The notes under the pieces are model-generated. The model had not been told where the DNA came from, made no database searches, and saw only the letters and a program-made list of their open reading frames with translations. A stretch of 64,000 bases of DNA from Lineus longissimus (lineage: Eukaryota; Nemertea; Pilidiophora; Heteronemertea; Lineidae), in NCBI RefSeq assembly GCF_910592395.1, contig NC_088322.1:11589431-11653430 (forward strand). The letters are read 5' to 3'. Positions within the stretch are counted from its first letter, which is position 1; every line of letters begins with the position of its first letter. The position numbers and the translations under genes are program-made. Shown piece by piece: positions 23,330-37,200 of this stretch.

Positions 23330-25288
23330 ATATTATATGACCAACATCTTTTAGTCATTTGAGAGAAGATTACTTTAGTGCAGGAGTTTGAAAGGCATTT
23401 CCTTGGCAAAGGCCTGGATGTCTGATTCAGATATGCACCAGGATGTGACTTGGAAACATTTTGACAAAAAAAAAGAACTTTGGCTTGAAATACAAGATGA
23501 ACCCTTTTATTTGTTTGTGTGAAAAAAAAGGGTTCAAATTAGTCAGTTCCTTAAAATTAGCTTGCCTGATTTAACAATACAGACAGATTCAAACGATCAG
23601 GACATTCACTTATTGTTTTAATGGAAATTTAGTGCTTTTATTTTGAAATTCCCTTCCGGGGTTATGACGGTGCAGTGTTCTTGGTGAACACTCCCTGGGA
23701 GAATCCTTGATCCCTTGAAAGTGGACTATTTGCATTACGATGGTTAAAATTTATCATTTTATAAAGTCTCGATCTGCGATGAATCATTGTAAACTCTGGC
23801 ATTCAAAGGTAAATGTATCTATCTGAAACAGAATTCTGGCTTTCAACTGCAAAATATCTATCATGGACAGACATCAAGAGGCTGTCAAGAAGAAAAACCA
23901 GTTGATTAGGAAAAGTGAACAAAGCATTGAAGTCCGCCAAAATAAAATTCATAATTCAACAAATTTCAGATGCTTTTGCAAACCTTAAAAATCACAAGGC
24001 TTGAAATTTTGGCAGTTAACAGTATGTCTTTCTGGAAATTCTCCAAGGGGGCCATAGCTAAATCTGAAAACATTATATAGAGTCATGATCTCCACTAAAT
24101 TTTTCTAATAAATCATTGTAAGTTGGCGACTAACGACGTCTTTTATGGTCATAGTACACTCAGACATGACTTCTCCTAAAGCCGGACGTCACTTCAAAAC
24201 GTGCTTCCGAGCATAACAGTCGATGATCTAGGCCCTTCACCAGAAGGAGCTTTCAAATTTAAATTCTGTTTTGGTGGGTGTAGCTCTTCCATTTTGGTTT
24301 GCACTCCAGGTTTTCTTTAGAAGGCTTTTTCATTTTCCTTCCTTGGAAATGATGTCCTATCTTTTTACTTTCAAAGCATCAGCAGCTGAACCTTATGTAA
24401 AAGTATCGCCTCGATATTCGGTCACGCCGATTATAATGACAATTACCGAGGGCTAATTCCGCCTTCAATATCAGTGGGAGTGAAAACCTTAAATCCACCT
24501 ATACCAAATTGGAAACATTTCAAACGAAACCTTTAATCCTGTTAACAGTATATCTTGCCCATTTATATTCAAATTTCTAGGTATTGTACGAATTCGTTGT
24601 AGGCCTACGTGACATTTATGGCAGTAAGTCGAGTAAAATGGACTCAGTCAGTCAAACATCATCTGGGTGTCAACTCATAGCCCCAGGCTAATAGCTATAT
24701 ATCGGAGATAAAATTTCACGATTTGAGTTTTTGATGAAAATAAGCTATTTCATCATACATATTCTTACGAATTTCATCATAGGATTTGTTGAGGATACAT
24801 TTGTTGCATTATTTGCCAACTTTGAGCATCGATCTTAAATTTGGTGAAGTTAGTTTCATTTTTGAATTTGTGATAGTGTTATATATTAAAGACACTAGAC
24901 GTGTTTTCAGGACTATTTTATTTGGCGATAATCTCGTTCGGAAGAAACAAAGTTAAGTGTGTAGTCCATGGAGTGCTGGTCTTTGCTATTTCATGCTTTT
25001 AGATGCTGATGTACTCCTATGCTTGGCACCTGTGATATAGCTGCAACCGGCTGGAGTAAATACTTATATTTGAGTGAATAGACCTAAATTGGGGTCACAA
25101 ATTTTCTTTGGAGAAGACGCAGCAATCCATGTTGCTTAGACTGCATGACGACTCAGGCACAAAATCTTCTGTGATTTTCACACCGTGGATAAAATTTTAC
25201 GCTTTAATCAATATTTGAAAGGTCAAAAACATTATATGACCACACAGCAGTCTCCTCTGGTTTTGAGAGTCGGTCTGTTCTTATAGAC

Positions 25289-28200
25289 ATGATTGATGGA
25301 ATCGAACCAGCTCTGAAGATGAGGGATCTGGACTTCTTTAAGACAATGCCTTCACAATTGGATAGGGCGCCATCTTTTAGCAGGGTGAAAAAAGTAAGTA
25401 ATCACTTGTTTAAAGGGGCAAATTAGGCAAGGTTAAGGTGGGGCCAACAGCCCCCTGGAGGTCTCCAAAGAATGTATTTTGGTGTCCTGTCATCCCTCCC
25501 CCCCTCCACAGGACCATAAGGTAAATATTACCCTAATATTGTATCTTTTTTGGCCAAGACTGTCACATGTGACAACCTAGTGAGAAGATTTGGCACTATC
25601 TGTTCTGGCACATGCTGGGCTATGCCATCCAAACTGTCTGAAAACTACACTTAATCATCCTTTGACTGGATTTGACTTTTCACCTCCGGTTTCTATTCAT
25701 GTAATGATTAATATTGGCCATTGAGATTTTTATCACCTTAGTTGGCGTGGAACTCTGAGATGTTGTGCCCTGAGTAAACAGATTATGAAATGAGAACAGG
25801 CCTTTCAATGACAAGATCTGTTCTGATCTGAAATGAACTTTCAGTAGAGAATGCGAATGGATGCTAATTGTCGAGGAGTTTACACTTTACAGTGTGGACC
25901 CTGTGTATTTAGACCAGATCAGAACTTTATCTGGTCGAAATTTGCTTTTTGTCCACAATATCAGAATTGGACCCACCCCTGCGAAATTCGACTGGAAATT
26001 GTCGGCAAAAGCCGGCAATTTCCACCTAATTCCAAACTATTTTTCCTTGCCAGGAGGCAGTCTAAATTTTCTATTGATGTCAATATTTAGTGGTCAATGC
26101 ATGTTAAAAGTTGACATTTTCGTGCTTTTTAAGATTGGGTGTGATGATGCATTTGTGAAAATCGTTAAAAAAATGAAAATTTCATGGTTTACAGTAATAG
26201 ACATCTCATAGATTATGACAAGTAGGATTATTCTTTCCTTGATTACGATAATTCCTAAAATCTGTGATAAATCGTCGATATGTAAACTCATTTGGGAACA
26301 TTAGCTTTCATGTTTCTCATTCACTCCATAAGTCAAAAGTTCACAGTGGACATCAAAGTGTCCAATAGACACATGAATTCACACAAATAAACACATTAAT
26401 CACAATATGATGATACTTTGTCAACAACGCCTTAGCGCTAAAGCCTTTGTGAAATTTCATGGAAGATTTGTTCAAGGTAGTTCAGTAGTTATCGCTGTCA
26501 TAAAGTTTGAAGGGTCCCTTGTTGAGCTAACGGGCCAGGCGTTTTTACATCATAACAACATGAAGAGATGTTAAGGTGAAATTTTCAAAAGGGCAAATCT
26601 TTGACGAGGCTAAAGATATATACCAGAACATCGAAATACTGATATGTCATGTTCCGTTGTTCAGGTATTTCTGAGAGAAGGTGCATCAGTTTTGTTTGAA
26701 TTCTAGTTTTGCTTTTGAAAAAGTCAATCGGTTGGGTGGCTAGATGCGCATGCCACTGTGAACATATCGGCACTGGCTTAGGCTCAGGCTCTTCTCCTTC
26801 TCTTCATTGGGCTAGACGCTGCACCTGATGTGCTGACCAAGTGGCACTGCTGGCCGAGGCTAGGCCTGTGAAGGAGACTCGGGGGGGGGGGGGGGGGGGG
26901 GAAATGTCGACTGCCCTGCAAATTACCCAAAACAGGTTGTAATTCTTCATCGAATCACCAAGTGTCACCACTTGTCGCTCTACTTATGTCTTCGTCATGC
27001 ATATAGTTCTACATCTTGTCACAAGGTGTCAGCACGTTTCAAAAACAAATCTCTCCCGTTCAGACACACACCTATGAATTATTCCAAAATCAATCAATCA
27101 ATATGCACGGTTTTCCTGTATGTATTAACATACACAATGGAAGCATTAACTCTACATGCAGTTATTGACGATTGATGAAGATATGTTGAGGGCGAGGGAC
27201 TTCAGAATTGCTGCAGCAGTGTCGCACAGTTTGAGAGAGGTGTTGGTAGAGCTTAGAACATGTGTTTTCCCATTTTGAGTGGATATATAACAGGATCTAT
27301 ACTGATGAAGCACTTTGTGCTTTCGTGTAAGTACTGACATTTTCAATTGGGGTCCTTTATTTAGACTAAAAAGATTTTAAATGTCATTTCTCATCAAAGT
27401 TGTTAATGATAGTCTATACAATAAAGTATTTGCAATAGAATGCGATACTAAAATTGAGTTAAATCTGTTATGAGAGTTCTCTTTTGTGAAAAAATCAAAC
27501 AAGTGATATGATGCTGTGATGATGATGATGATGATGATGAATGATGACGACGATAGTTGGAATTGTTTTCCTATTCATGACCACCACGATGGACACTTGT
27601 GTCTGTTGATCTGAACAATGCTGAGAGTGATCTTGATCTTGATCTTAGATGTGGTATTTGAAAAGTTCACCGCATTTGTTAAAAGTTCACGAAATTTGAG
27701 AATTTGAAGAAGTTCCCCCCTCCCCTCTCTGAGAATTCACGACATGCCACCTTCGAGATGAAAATGTACCCAACTTGCAGAATATAATCAAATTTGGCCC
27801 ATTAACCTCAAATTTCCTGGAAGACCTAACGAAAGGGATGTGTTCACACCCTTTTAAAGTTGTCTATCACACATGAAGCCTACAGGCCTGACTCTCATTT
27901 TGCTACACGTACTTGATATTGCTCACAATCATGTTTTTCACGCCCGGCCAAGCTATTCACTGTATTCTTAACAACTAATAAGAAGGGAAGGGGAATACAC
28001 ATCCTGACATCCCGCAATAAAGGCCCCTTCCCAAATCCTAGCAGGCAATTTTGTCAAATGCTGACACAAGATAAGTGCTTCACTTCTCTTAACTGATTTG
28101 TTCAGCTGAGTTCCCCTTTAACATTACTTTCCACTCAGCCAGAGTCGTTCCCTGGGGGTTTTCACACTCAACAAGGGTAAATGCATATACAGGAGGGCCT

Positions 28201-31200
28201 ACCCAATAAGACCCCCTGTGCAGGACACATCAGTATTTAACAAACGTGACACAGTTCGTCTAACACAGCACAAGACGGGCTAATATTATGGTGTATTTTC
28301 TACACCTAACCTTTCCTGCATGGTCATAGGTGGTTAAATTCAGTTCCGTGGAAGTAAAGTGGAAACCTGTAAGTATTTCATGTCATTTCATCAGATTTTA
28401 AGGTTTGTGATCTTTGGTGAATCACTTTACTTCTATTGCCATCCTGCAGTTGCAGAAGCGGATCTCGGGAGGGATATAGGGTGGGTGCCCCCCTCAAGTC
28501 ATTAAAATCGTAGCATAATTTTTTTAGCCAATTGATAGGTCTTAGCACGAAAAATGCCAAATTGTTCTGAGAGCTTTAAAGGTTTATTCATGGCGTCTAA
28601 ATCGTAAGTCAATGATCTTGTTGAACTGTCCCGCAGGGGACTGCAGGATTACAAGTTTACCGGGGTTCACAGACAGGAGTATGCTTGGTGCCTTAATATC
28701 AGCAGTTCCCCCTAGTTAAAATGTCATTGTGTATGCTTTCTTGAACATTTTATATGGGATGAGGCAGCTAGGGTGAGACAACTTGCTTAAGGACACATCA
28801 ATTTGTCCCAAATGACAAAAATATACCTTCACATCACCACTGTTACGCTATAGGTCAATTTTCTCAGAAAGCACAAGATAAAAAACGTCTTTAAGCACTT
28901 CTAAAATGTTCATTCCCAACATCTTACACCTCTGAGGAATTTTTGTACTATTGTCACATGTTTGTAGACGAGTGAGGTACATGCTTTGGTTGGCACTGTC
29001 TTTGTGTTTTCAAACACCTAATAGATTCAAAAATGAATTTCTTCCCATGGTAAAATTGATGTAGACATCTTCATTGATATTAGAGAGGAGAACCTATTGA
29101 CATCAGGTATGTATATACTTGATGATATCTTGCATTTTGTCTTCGTATTTTGGGAATATTTCTGTGAATAATTTCATCCTTGCACTAAGGATTTTTTTGT
29201 CAGTAAGGGATTGAGGTCATGCTGATATGAGATATGCCGATTTAAAAAAAGTTTTTATTCAGTTCAAGAAAAAGAACCTGTTGCTTGTTAACAAACAGAC
29301 AGTTGATTTGCCTGAGGTCATCGAGGGCCAGTGCCGGCAAAAGTTAGGGAGCTTGCCAAAGGTCACAAGTGTGAAAATTAGTTGTCATTGCATGACCCGA
29401 GAACCAGACCAGGTCACGTAGCCCTTCAAGAGTTGCCCTTTTAGCATTCAAACCACAAAACAGTTCAAGAAATTATCTGATCCAAATCTCGCAATCCCAT
29501 GCTGAACAAATTATGACAACCAAAATTCCAGGATCAATCATAGTATAGCGCTGTGCTATCATTTTGTCTCGATTTCCAATAATTAGTCCCGATATTCCAA
29601 TAATAATACGGTTCTCTTCTGAGCTGACTATTTGTGGGATATGTGGTCTGTGGGGGGATCAACGTCGCATTCAATTTTATCTGTGTCACCAATATTTCAG
29701 CAAAAATGGTGCCGGGGTTGGGGGTGTGGGCGGCACTCTTTGCTGGTGTATGACTATGCAAATCATGAAGGTCTATTATTGATCTGCATGTGTTGCACCA
29801 CCCACTGTTGCTTATTCGAGGACCTAAAACTTCCTATCAGTAGTGCAGTGATGATGATTGAGTCATGCTTTTGTCAAGATCGACTTCAGCATAATGTGTT
29901 GAATTGAACTGAATCATTCTCATCTGTTGAGTTTGAGAGTCGATGACTGAATCTGAGTAAACATCCCAATGAGGAAAATCTTCGACTCCGTGGACCATTC
30001 CTATGGACTGATCAAGGCAGTATTCTTCAATTCAGCGTTTTGACAAACTTGCTGCAGTATGCGAGTTTCATTTTCAAGCCATATGCTTTGATCCTGTTGA
30101 TTCTGAACAGTTACCTCAAACTTGATGAAGTGCTCGTTATTCTTTAATTTATGACAACAAGATAATGGTGAAGTCATGTCTTTGTGGCAAATTCAAAAAT
30201 AATCACAATAGAAAGTAATATTCTATAAATTAGAACTATAACCCATAGGGACACACTGTGGACTGAGAAATGCTGTTCTTCATTGAGAGGTGTCCTTATT
30301 TAGTTACAGAGGTCATATTGAATAGAAATGATCAGCATGGGACCAAAACCAGTATCCTCGCTGGAGAGGTTGTCCTGTAAACAGAGGTATCAGCTTGGAG
30401 ACGTTCCACTGTACATCAGGTACCAGGTACCATATTGGGCACCATTATCTCTCCTGATTCTCCAGCTGGCAAAGGGTTAATTGGCTGTACTGTGCCGGCA
30501 GAATCTGGAATTGCTCAAAGACTGTAATGAATGAATGGACTTTGATGGCGGTACACTGCTATGAATATCGTTAATAGCCCAATCAATATGTCCAATTTTA
30601 GCAATATCGTGGAGACTGGTGAGGCGAAGAGGGTGTGGTTAGCCTCAAATCATCCATGATAATTGGAGACGAATATTGTTTTTGTTCGAAAGTAGAGTTA
30701 GTTCCTGTCACTTCTGAGGGCGTGGATTCGGTTCAAAGTCTGACGTATTCTTTTTGTGATGGCGGTATCCAGACTGGTAATATGTAACTATTGTCGTAGT
30801 TTGATTAACATTATGGGTTTTGATGCCCCATAAAGGCAGACCCCTTGTGACCTTTGAGAAAATCACTTCTCTTTGAATCAGATGTAGAGAGAGATTTGGT
30901 GGCCTGGTTGTAAGGGCCTCCTCCTCATGAATGGAAGGTCTAGTCCTGTTGGTAGGTTTTTCTGATGTGGCCAGTTGGTTTGCCACAAGCTATTTAAGCT
31001 CATGGTCCAAACTGCAGAAAGTCATTATCTCAGTAATGTGAGCAAAATCAATACACAAGCATAAAAGACAAAATGGCTGCTCTTGGTTTCTTTTGCTGCA
31101 GCAACAAAATTAAATCGTACAATTATATGAAACATACAGAAATGAACGCGACTCGTATTCTGACGGATGTGGGATCATGGGATACCTTGGTTGTCATGGT

Positions 31201-34200
31201 GGCGTGGTTTAATGCGTCAAAATTCCAAGCTATTTTGCTGGAGAAGTTAAGTCCGAAATGAGTCCAAATCGATTTTCACATTACTGATGGAAGCAACCCT
31301 CAATTAAAAACCATCTATTACAGGGTGGTGCAGAAAAACTACAATATTTCATATCAATTCAAGTGCAAGTTCCCAACTCTATATATCAGTCCCTTCAAAA
31401 CACCTAAATGGATATCTATAATACACATATACCTCGATTATGAGATGTACATGTATATACATGTAGAATCATTACACAGCAGTTTAATTATTCATTCTAA
31501 AGTTTTAAATTATTAATTTGCTTTGATACCCATTTTAAGTGCGGTGTCAGTGAGAGTATGCTTTAGTTATTGATTAACCATGATACAATACTAATAGTCA
31601 GAGTATGAATTATCAGGTATAATTGATGTGAGGAGCTGTTCAGATTTATGACACCAAAGGGACACCCACCGCCCAAATGTATTCCTCCCCAAATCTTGGC
31701 ACGTTATAGATACACTACACAGAAGCGACTACTTCAACCATTTAAATCTAAGACTTGTTTTTCTTTCATGACATGGCTAACAAAAATCAAGGATTATCAG
31801 CCCCTTTGTGAATTAATGAAATCCGCTTTTAGAGGTAAATTTGTCAAAAGGTTCAAATTTGTCATTATGTGATTTTAAGTAAGGGTCGGTGGTGGGATTA
31901 ATTCAAAAAAGATTTGAAAAACATCAATCGTTAAAAAAGGTTAAAAAACTTTCTGGTGGTGATGTTTGTTTTTGGTTTTAAGAAAAAAAAGAAGATTTAT
32001 TTGAATCCGAAGTCTGTTCGTTGTTAGATCTTAAGAAATATTTCAGCTGTTATAATGATTGCTAGGATTTTATAATGCGTGCGTGATTCTTTCAATCGAA
32101 ACATTAACATGTAGAGACATAAGGTAAAGAGCAGACGACGTCAGAGACCACGCTTGTATTGATATCTTCAGTTCTCCCCTATTCATAGAACAATCACAAT
32201 GGCATTAAAAGGAATACTGTGTCTGATTCTAAAATAAGCTTTAAAGTGTAGATTTATTTCATAATATTGATCAGTTTGTTATGATGTGGTTGGCCACAGT
32301 CCTCCCCAAATAAGAGATTTCTGTCACTGTGAACTGTGATGTAACTTGACAACATCTTGGCTACATTGCAGGTTGCAGCAACAGAAATCGCTTGTTTGTT
32401 AGTGTTGCAGAAGCAACAATCTCTCTTTAGTTTAGTCGGATGATAGGGCAGTTGGGAGGGGAAGGGTTCAAGATCAAAATAGGCCCAATATGACTCATGA
32501 ACCAATATGTTTGTCGACCCCTGTGATGCAGAGTTAAAATAATAAAGTGACATACACTCTTTCTGAAAGTAGTCAGAAACATGTCCAATATCAACACCTT
32601 GTGACCCTGTCACACCTTGTTTGACCTCAAAATGTGAGGGTTAGAATAATGAAATATAAGTTGAGGGTATTCCTTCGTAGAAGACTCGGTGTATGTATAT
32701 ACTTAGCCCAGAATAAAAACAGCTAGGCCTAGGCGTACATATTCCTCGAAACAAATCGCTTTTAAAATCACAGCGAGAAATATTGAGGCCTTAGGCCACA
32801 CAAATAAATTCATTGATTCCACACCCAACATTAAAAAAATCGGTGTGGATTTTATCTTTTTATCTTAATGGTCGACGCTAGAGCTGACTTAGTTAAAGGG
32901 GCAATCCGTCTGCACCAAAGCGTTATATACAAAATTAAAATTTGGTTTTTTTTGGCAGTGGCCAGAATGGGGACAAGCGGGGACAAGAAACGATATATAT
33001 TTCTACCTGGCCGAATGTCAATAGTTATTCACTGGGAACAAAACCTACTAAACCCTTTATGTCGAAACGGTAATGCCCTTTTGACGGGATAGGACTAACG
33101 AGAGGGTGCCAAGTACATACTTAGGCCTACAACCTACACGATGACAACTACGTCATATATTTAAAACATTTGTGATTCCTTTTTCGGGTTAGATAGGTTA
33201 CCAGATGTGATTCTTACATATTATTAATGGGAATATCGATATAAATCAAGGTGTAGTAATGCTGTCTTTCCATAAGTGCTTGCTTTCAGTTTTTGAAATA
33301 TTAATATTTCCTCTGATGATGTTGCTGCCTTGGATCAACTCTGAACACAGCCTATTCCCTAGACCTTTCTGACCAACAGTCTACATGTATATCACTCGGC
33401 ATGTAATGAACTGTTGATCTTTCATTTCCAGTTTTAAGTGCCACTCTTTATACTTCAGTAGTCACAGAATAATTAAACATGTTTTTGGGGTATTTTGCGA
33501 CTAAAAGCTGTGGTTTCTTGTACCTTAGAGTAACCTACTCTATGGCCAGGGTAAGTTAAATGAAAAGTGTAACCTTTTGTGGACTCAATAATCTCAGTAA
33601 AAGGGATATCAATGGGGTAAAAGGATGATAGTGATGATGATAATGATGACAATGATTTTGAGGGTAACTTCATTTCATTATACTTCAAGAAGGTCCAAGT
33701 TTACAGCTTGCAATATTGTTAGCATACCACATTCCAGAGCTTAATTTCCTAAGCCCTTGAAGCTAAAATCAAAGCATTGCCTAGCCTAATTTGCCATTGT
33801 TTCCAACCTCACCCTGCTAATCACAACCACTGGTCTCTAATCCAGATTTGCTAACAAAATAGCCAATGCCCCATTTGGTAATCAACCAAACATGCTTTAA
33901 TAATTGGCTAATTATAAAATAGGGCACTGATACTTTTACGATTCTAGGCTTTGACAAGAATATCCTTAATATCTTTTTGGATTGTTTCAACATGTTTAAA
34001 GAAATCATTGGCCATTTCTATCACCTTCGAGGAGGCTTCAAAACGGTACTTTTAGGAATTCAATGTCACCTGTAGCATGTTTTTCTTTACTTTAGGGGAA
34101 TCTTTTAAGATAAATAAAAGATATACTTTCATTTTTCAAGAATAAGTTTATCCTTTGGGACCATACCAAATCTTTATGTCCATTTTGCACATCATTCTAC

Positions 34201-37200
34201 TACTTTTCTGATCAGAATTTTGCTTTTATCTTTTCAGGAGGTTGGTAGAGCCCATCCTCATGTAGCCCAGCAGGCCTGGACATCTTCAGAATATCAAGGG
34301 TCGCTGAGCATACCGTCACACGACCCATCGCGTGTCACACGGGACTCTACCTTCAACGCCAGGAATCCTGGTGCAAAACTCGGCAAACCTGATGAGGTTA
34401 GCTTGAAAAGTCTTGCACTCACAAGATCAGGTCAGCCTGGATTATTTGACGATTGCGACAGCGTACCAAGATTACGGACAAAGCGGCGGAATAGTCTATC
34501 TGCATACTTGCCGAGTCGAGGTGTGAATAACACGCAAAGTTTCACGGGTTCTGACAGTTATCAATCCCAGGCCAGTCGGAATAGTTTTCACCAGGTCTAC
34601 AGTCAGAAATTCCAAAGTGACGAAATACAATTGCAGGGTGATGCATCATGCGATCAAAATTGTAACGATATCAATCAGCTTGAGTTGAGTTTGAGCCGAG
34701 ATTTGACAGGTGGGAGGCGAGTCAGTCGAAGGCATTCAGTAGCCTCGCTTTCAGAATCATATTCTTTGGGGAACCTCTCGAACTTTGATCAGACATCAGA
34801 GTACTTTTCAAGGCATGGAAATAATTCAGAACAGGCCCAAAAGAGGGAGTTTTTAAAACCAAAATCCACACGAAGAGGTTCTTACACTGATGTTGATATC
34901 GACCATAACCTTGTAAACAGTGGCCCATGGTGTCAGAAACAGGAACCAGGGCATAGAAACCAACATGGTTGCAGCACTAGAGAGCCTCAATCTGGACAAA
35001 ATAGCTCAGCACGTAAACGTCGGAGGGCCTCATGTAGTGTTATCTCAGATGCTGAGACTAAAAACATTGTCCAACAAAGTGACGAAGGATTACAGGATTT
35101 AATCCATGCTCTACGACGGGATATAAATCCACAGAATTGCACACCTCCCACAAAAGTACCCGAAAAGTCAAATACAGAATTCCGGAACAGGATACCAATT
35201 GCAAAGGAGAGTTCCAGTCTGTTGATATCTAATCAAAACTTGCTCTCCGGATCACAGGTCCAAGTGCAGAATACAGCACTAGAGCATTCCAGAAGTCCTA
35301 TTGCGATACATCTTCCTGATTCTGGCGCTTGTTCTGTGACGCAGAGACAAGAATCGGTAAAAAGACGGCCCTCTTTTAAAGACACACACATCAGTTTAGT
35401 TTATTCAAGAGATTTCAACGTTGATGATTCATTAGAGGACGTACTGAAGTGTGCTCAGTCGGGCCTTGGTGCAAACTTCTCGACCGATTTGTTCAAAAAT
35501 GAAAAGAAACATAATCTTGTAAATTCTCAAGGTCACACTAAGGTCAACTTTCAAGGTCAAACTGTAGTTGAATCTCAAAGTGACTTAAACATCAGAGCTC
35601 AAGGTTGTACAAAGGATAAATCATCGACAACTAAGGAGACATGTTACATTAAGGAGAGTTCAAAAACTGCATCCGAATCTACTCATTTGAATAAAGTATC
35701 ATCAACTAGAAACTTAAAACAAAACAAAACAGAAACAGTTAAAAACAAGTCTTTATATGTAGAAAGCAAATCTGCTCAAAGTGACACAGTTTCAGAAGAA
35801 AGTGACTCCTGTTCCGAATCTGAACAAAGTGATATTTGTGGAGAGAAAGGGTTAACACATAAGCGTAAACCTAGCCCAGGACATGAAAACAAGCCTAGTC
35901 TTAAGAAGGAACATTGTGATCGTCAGATAGAAGTTGACCGTGCGGAAGGGATAAATTACACAGGGGGACATGAAGCCAATGGAACGTGTGTAATTAATTC
36001 CGAAACGAGCAAAAAATTGTCTCGGGATACCGGTATCGACAATTTTTGCCTGAAAGGTTTTGGTAATGGTGACGTTGTTGTACCAGAACACAAAACAAGT
36101 GCAGGGCATTGTGTCACTATTAGTTGTGACTGTGAAGACCTTAGTAGTGAAACGAAATCTTTCGATAATGACTATGTACAAAGTGGTTCTTGGAACAATT
36201 CCACAAAGGGAAAATGTCTTAGGTATTCAGAAAGTGAGTCGGGGAATACACCTTTTGGTAAAGGGCCTGTGAAGTTTGAGCCAAGGAGTAGTACACCTGG
36301 TCGGGATAGACCAAGGAGCTATTCTTTAGATTCAGGGACACAGGAGTTAGTTCGACTGGATTGTGTGGCATCTGAAGACGACAGTACATCGGGTAGTGAT
36401 TTGTCTGATGTCGAACCTAGTTCTATAGATTCTGAATCAAGTGAAGAGTCTGTCAAAGAAAACAAGGTTGTAACTGAAAGTAGTCCCAAGGAAACAAAAA
36501 CAAAAAAGATTTCTGTGTTTTCAAAAATCAGGCGAAGTCTGACAGCACCAGATGCATTATTCAAATTTTTAAAGAAACCTGTGCGTAAAACACAACTACT
36601 CTCCTCCAACCAAATCTATACAATCAGTGAGGAAATATCTCCAGAGGGTGTGAGTGTTCCGCAAGAGGAAAACCAGAAAACGAAACTCCACGGTAGTGCA
36701 AGTGAGCGCCCAAAATCGGTTTCCGATGAAGCACAACTAGATGAGGCATTCGAGACCTTTGCTGAAACAGCAAAGCAGAGGCTGAAGTTGAGAGAGAAGA
36801 ATGAAGGTGGACCTGAATCCTCTGTTTCGCCTAAGAAGGTAATATCTCTGTTGCGGAGAAAATCATTGTACGACGCTCCAGAAATTTTTGAGAAGTTTGT
36901 GAGCGTTGTTGATAAAGCTGGTGATATCCAGTCACAGGAGAGTATCTTTTCCAGTGGTACAACTGGGACCAGTGATAGCGTTTTCGAACAAGGCAAATCG
37001 GATGACATTTCTTCAACCGGTGAAACTGACAATGAGGACAGCGAATCTTCATCAGAAGACGATACTGAGGAGTATACTGAGATCTCCTTTTTCAACCGGT
37101 TCTCAGCGGCACGGACTTCTGTGAGACGTGCATCGATTGACTTTGGTTGCCTAGACCTTGTCAACAGGGCACAGAAAGGTAACCAACTTGAGAATATTTC

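Larger units (their letters stand above)
25394..34237. other. Large RhoGEF intron
   Basis: 8.8 kb between coding exons. It holds a 21-G tract (26881-26901), a GAT microsatellite (27518-27540), a degraded CAGTAGAACC MITE (about 30250-30411), and long AT-rich unique stretches. Several open frames of 60-120 codons occur on both strands but lack paired splice signals or recognisable motifs, so none is called. Confidence 0.5.

Noticed and set aside
30708-30986. Minus-strand 92-codon open frame in the large RhoGEF intron
   Set aside because: No splice signals, signal peptide, domain or repeat structure; length is within chance for AT-rich intron sequence.
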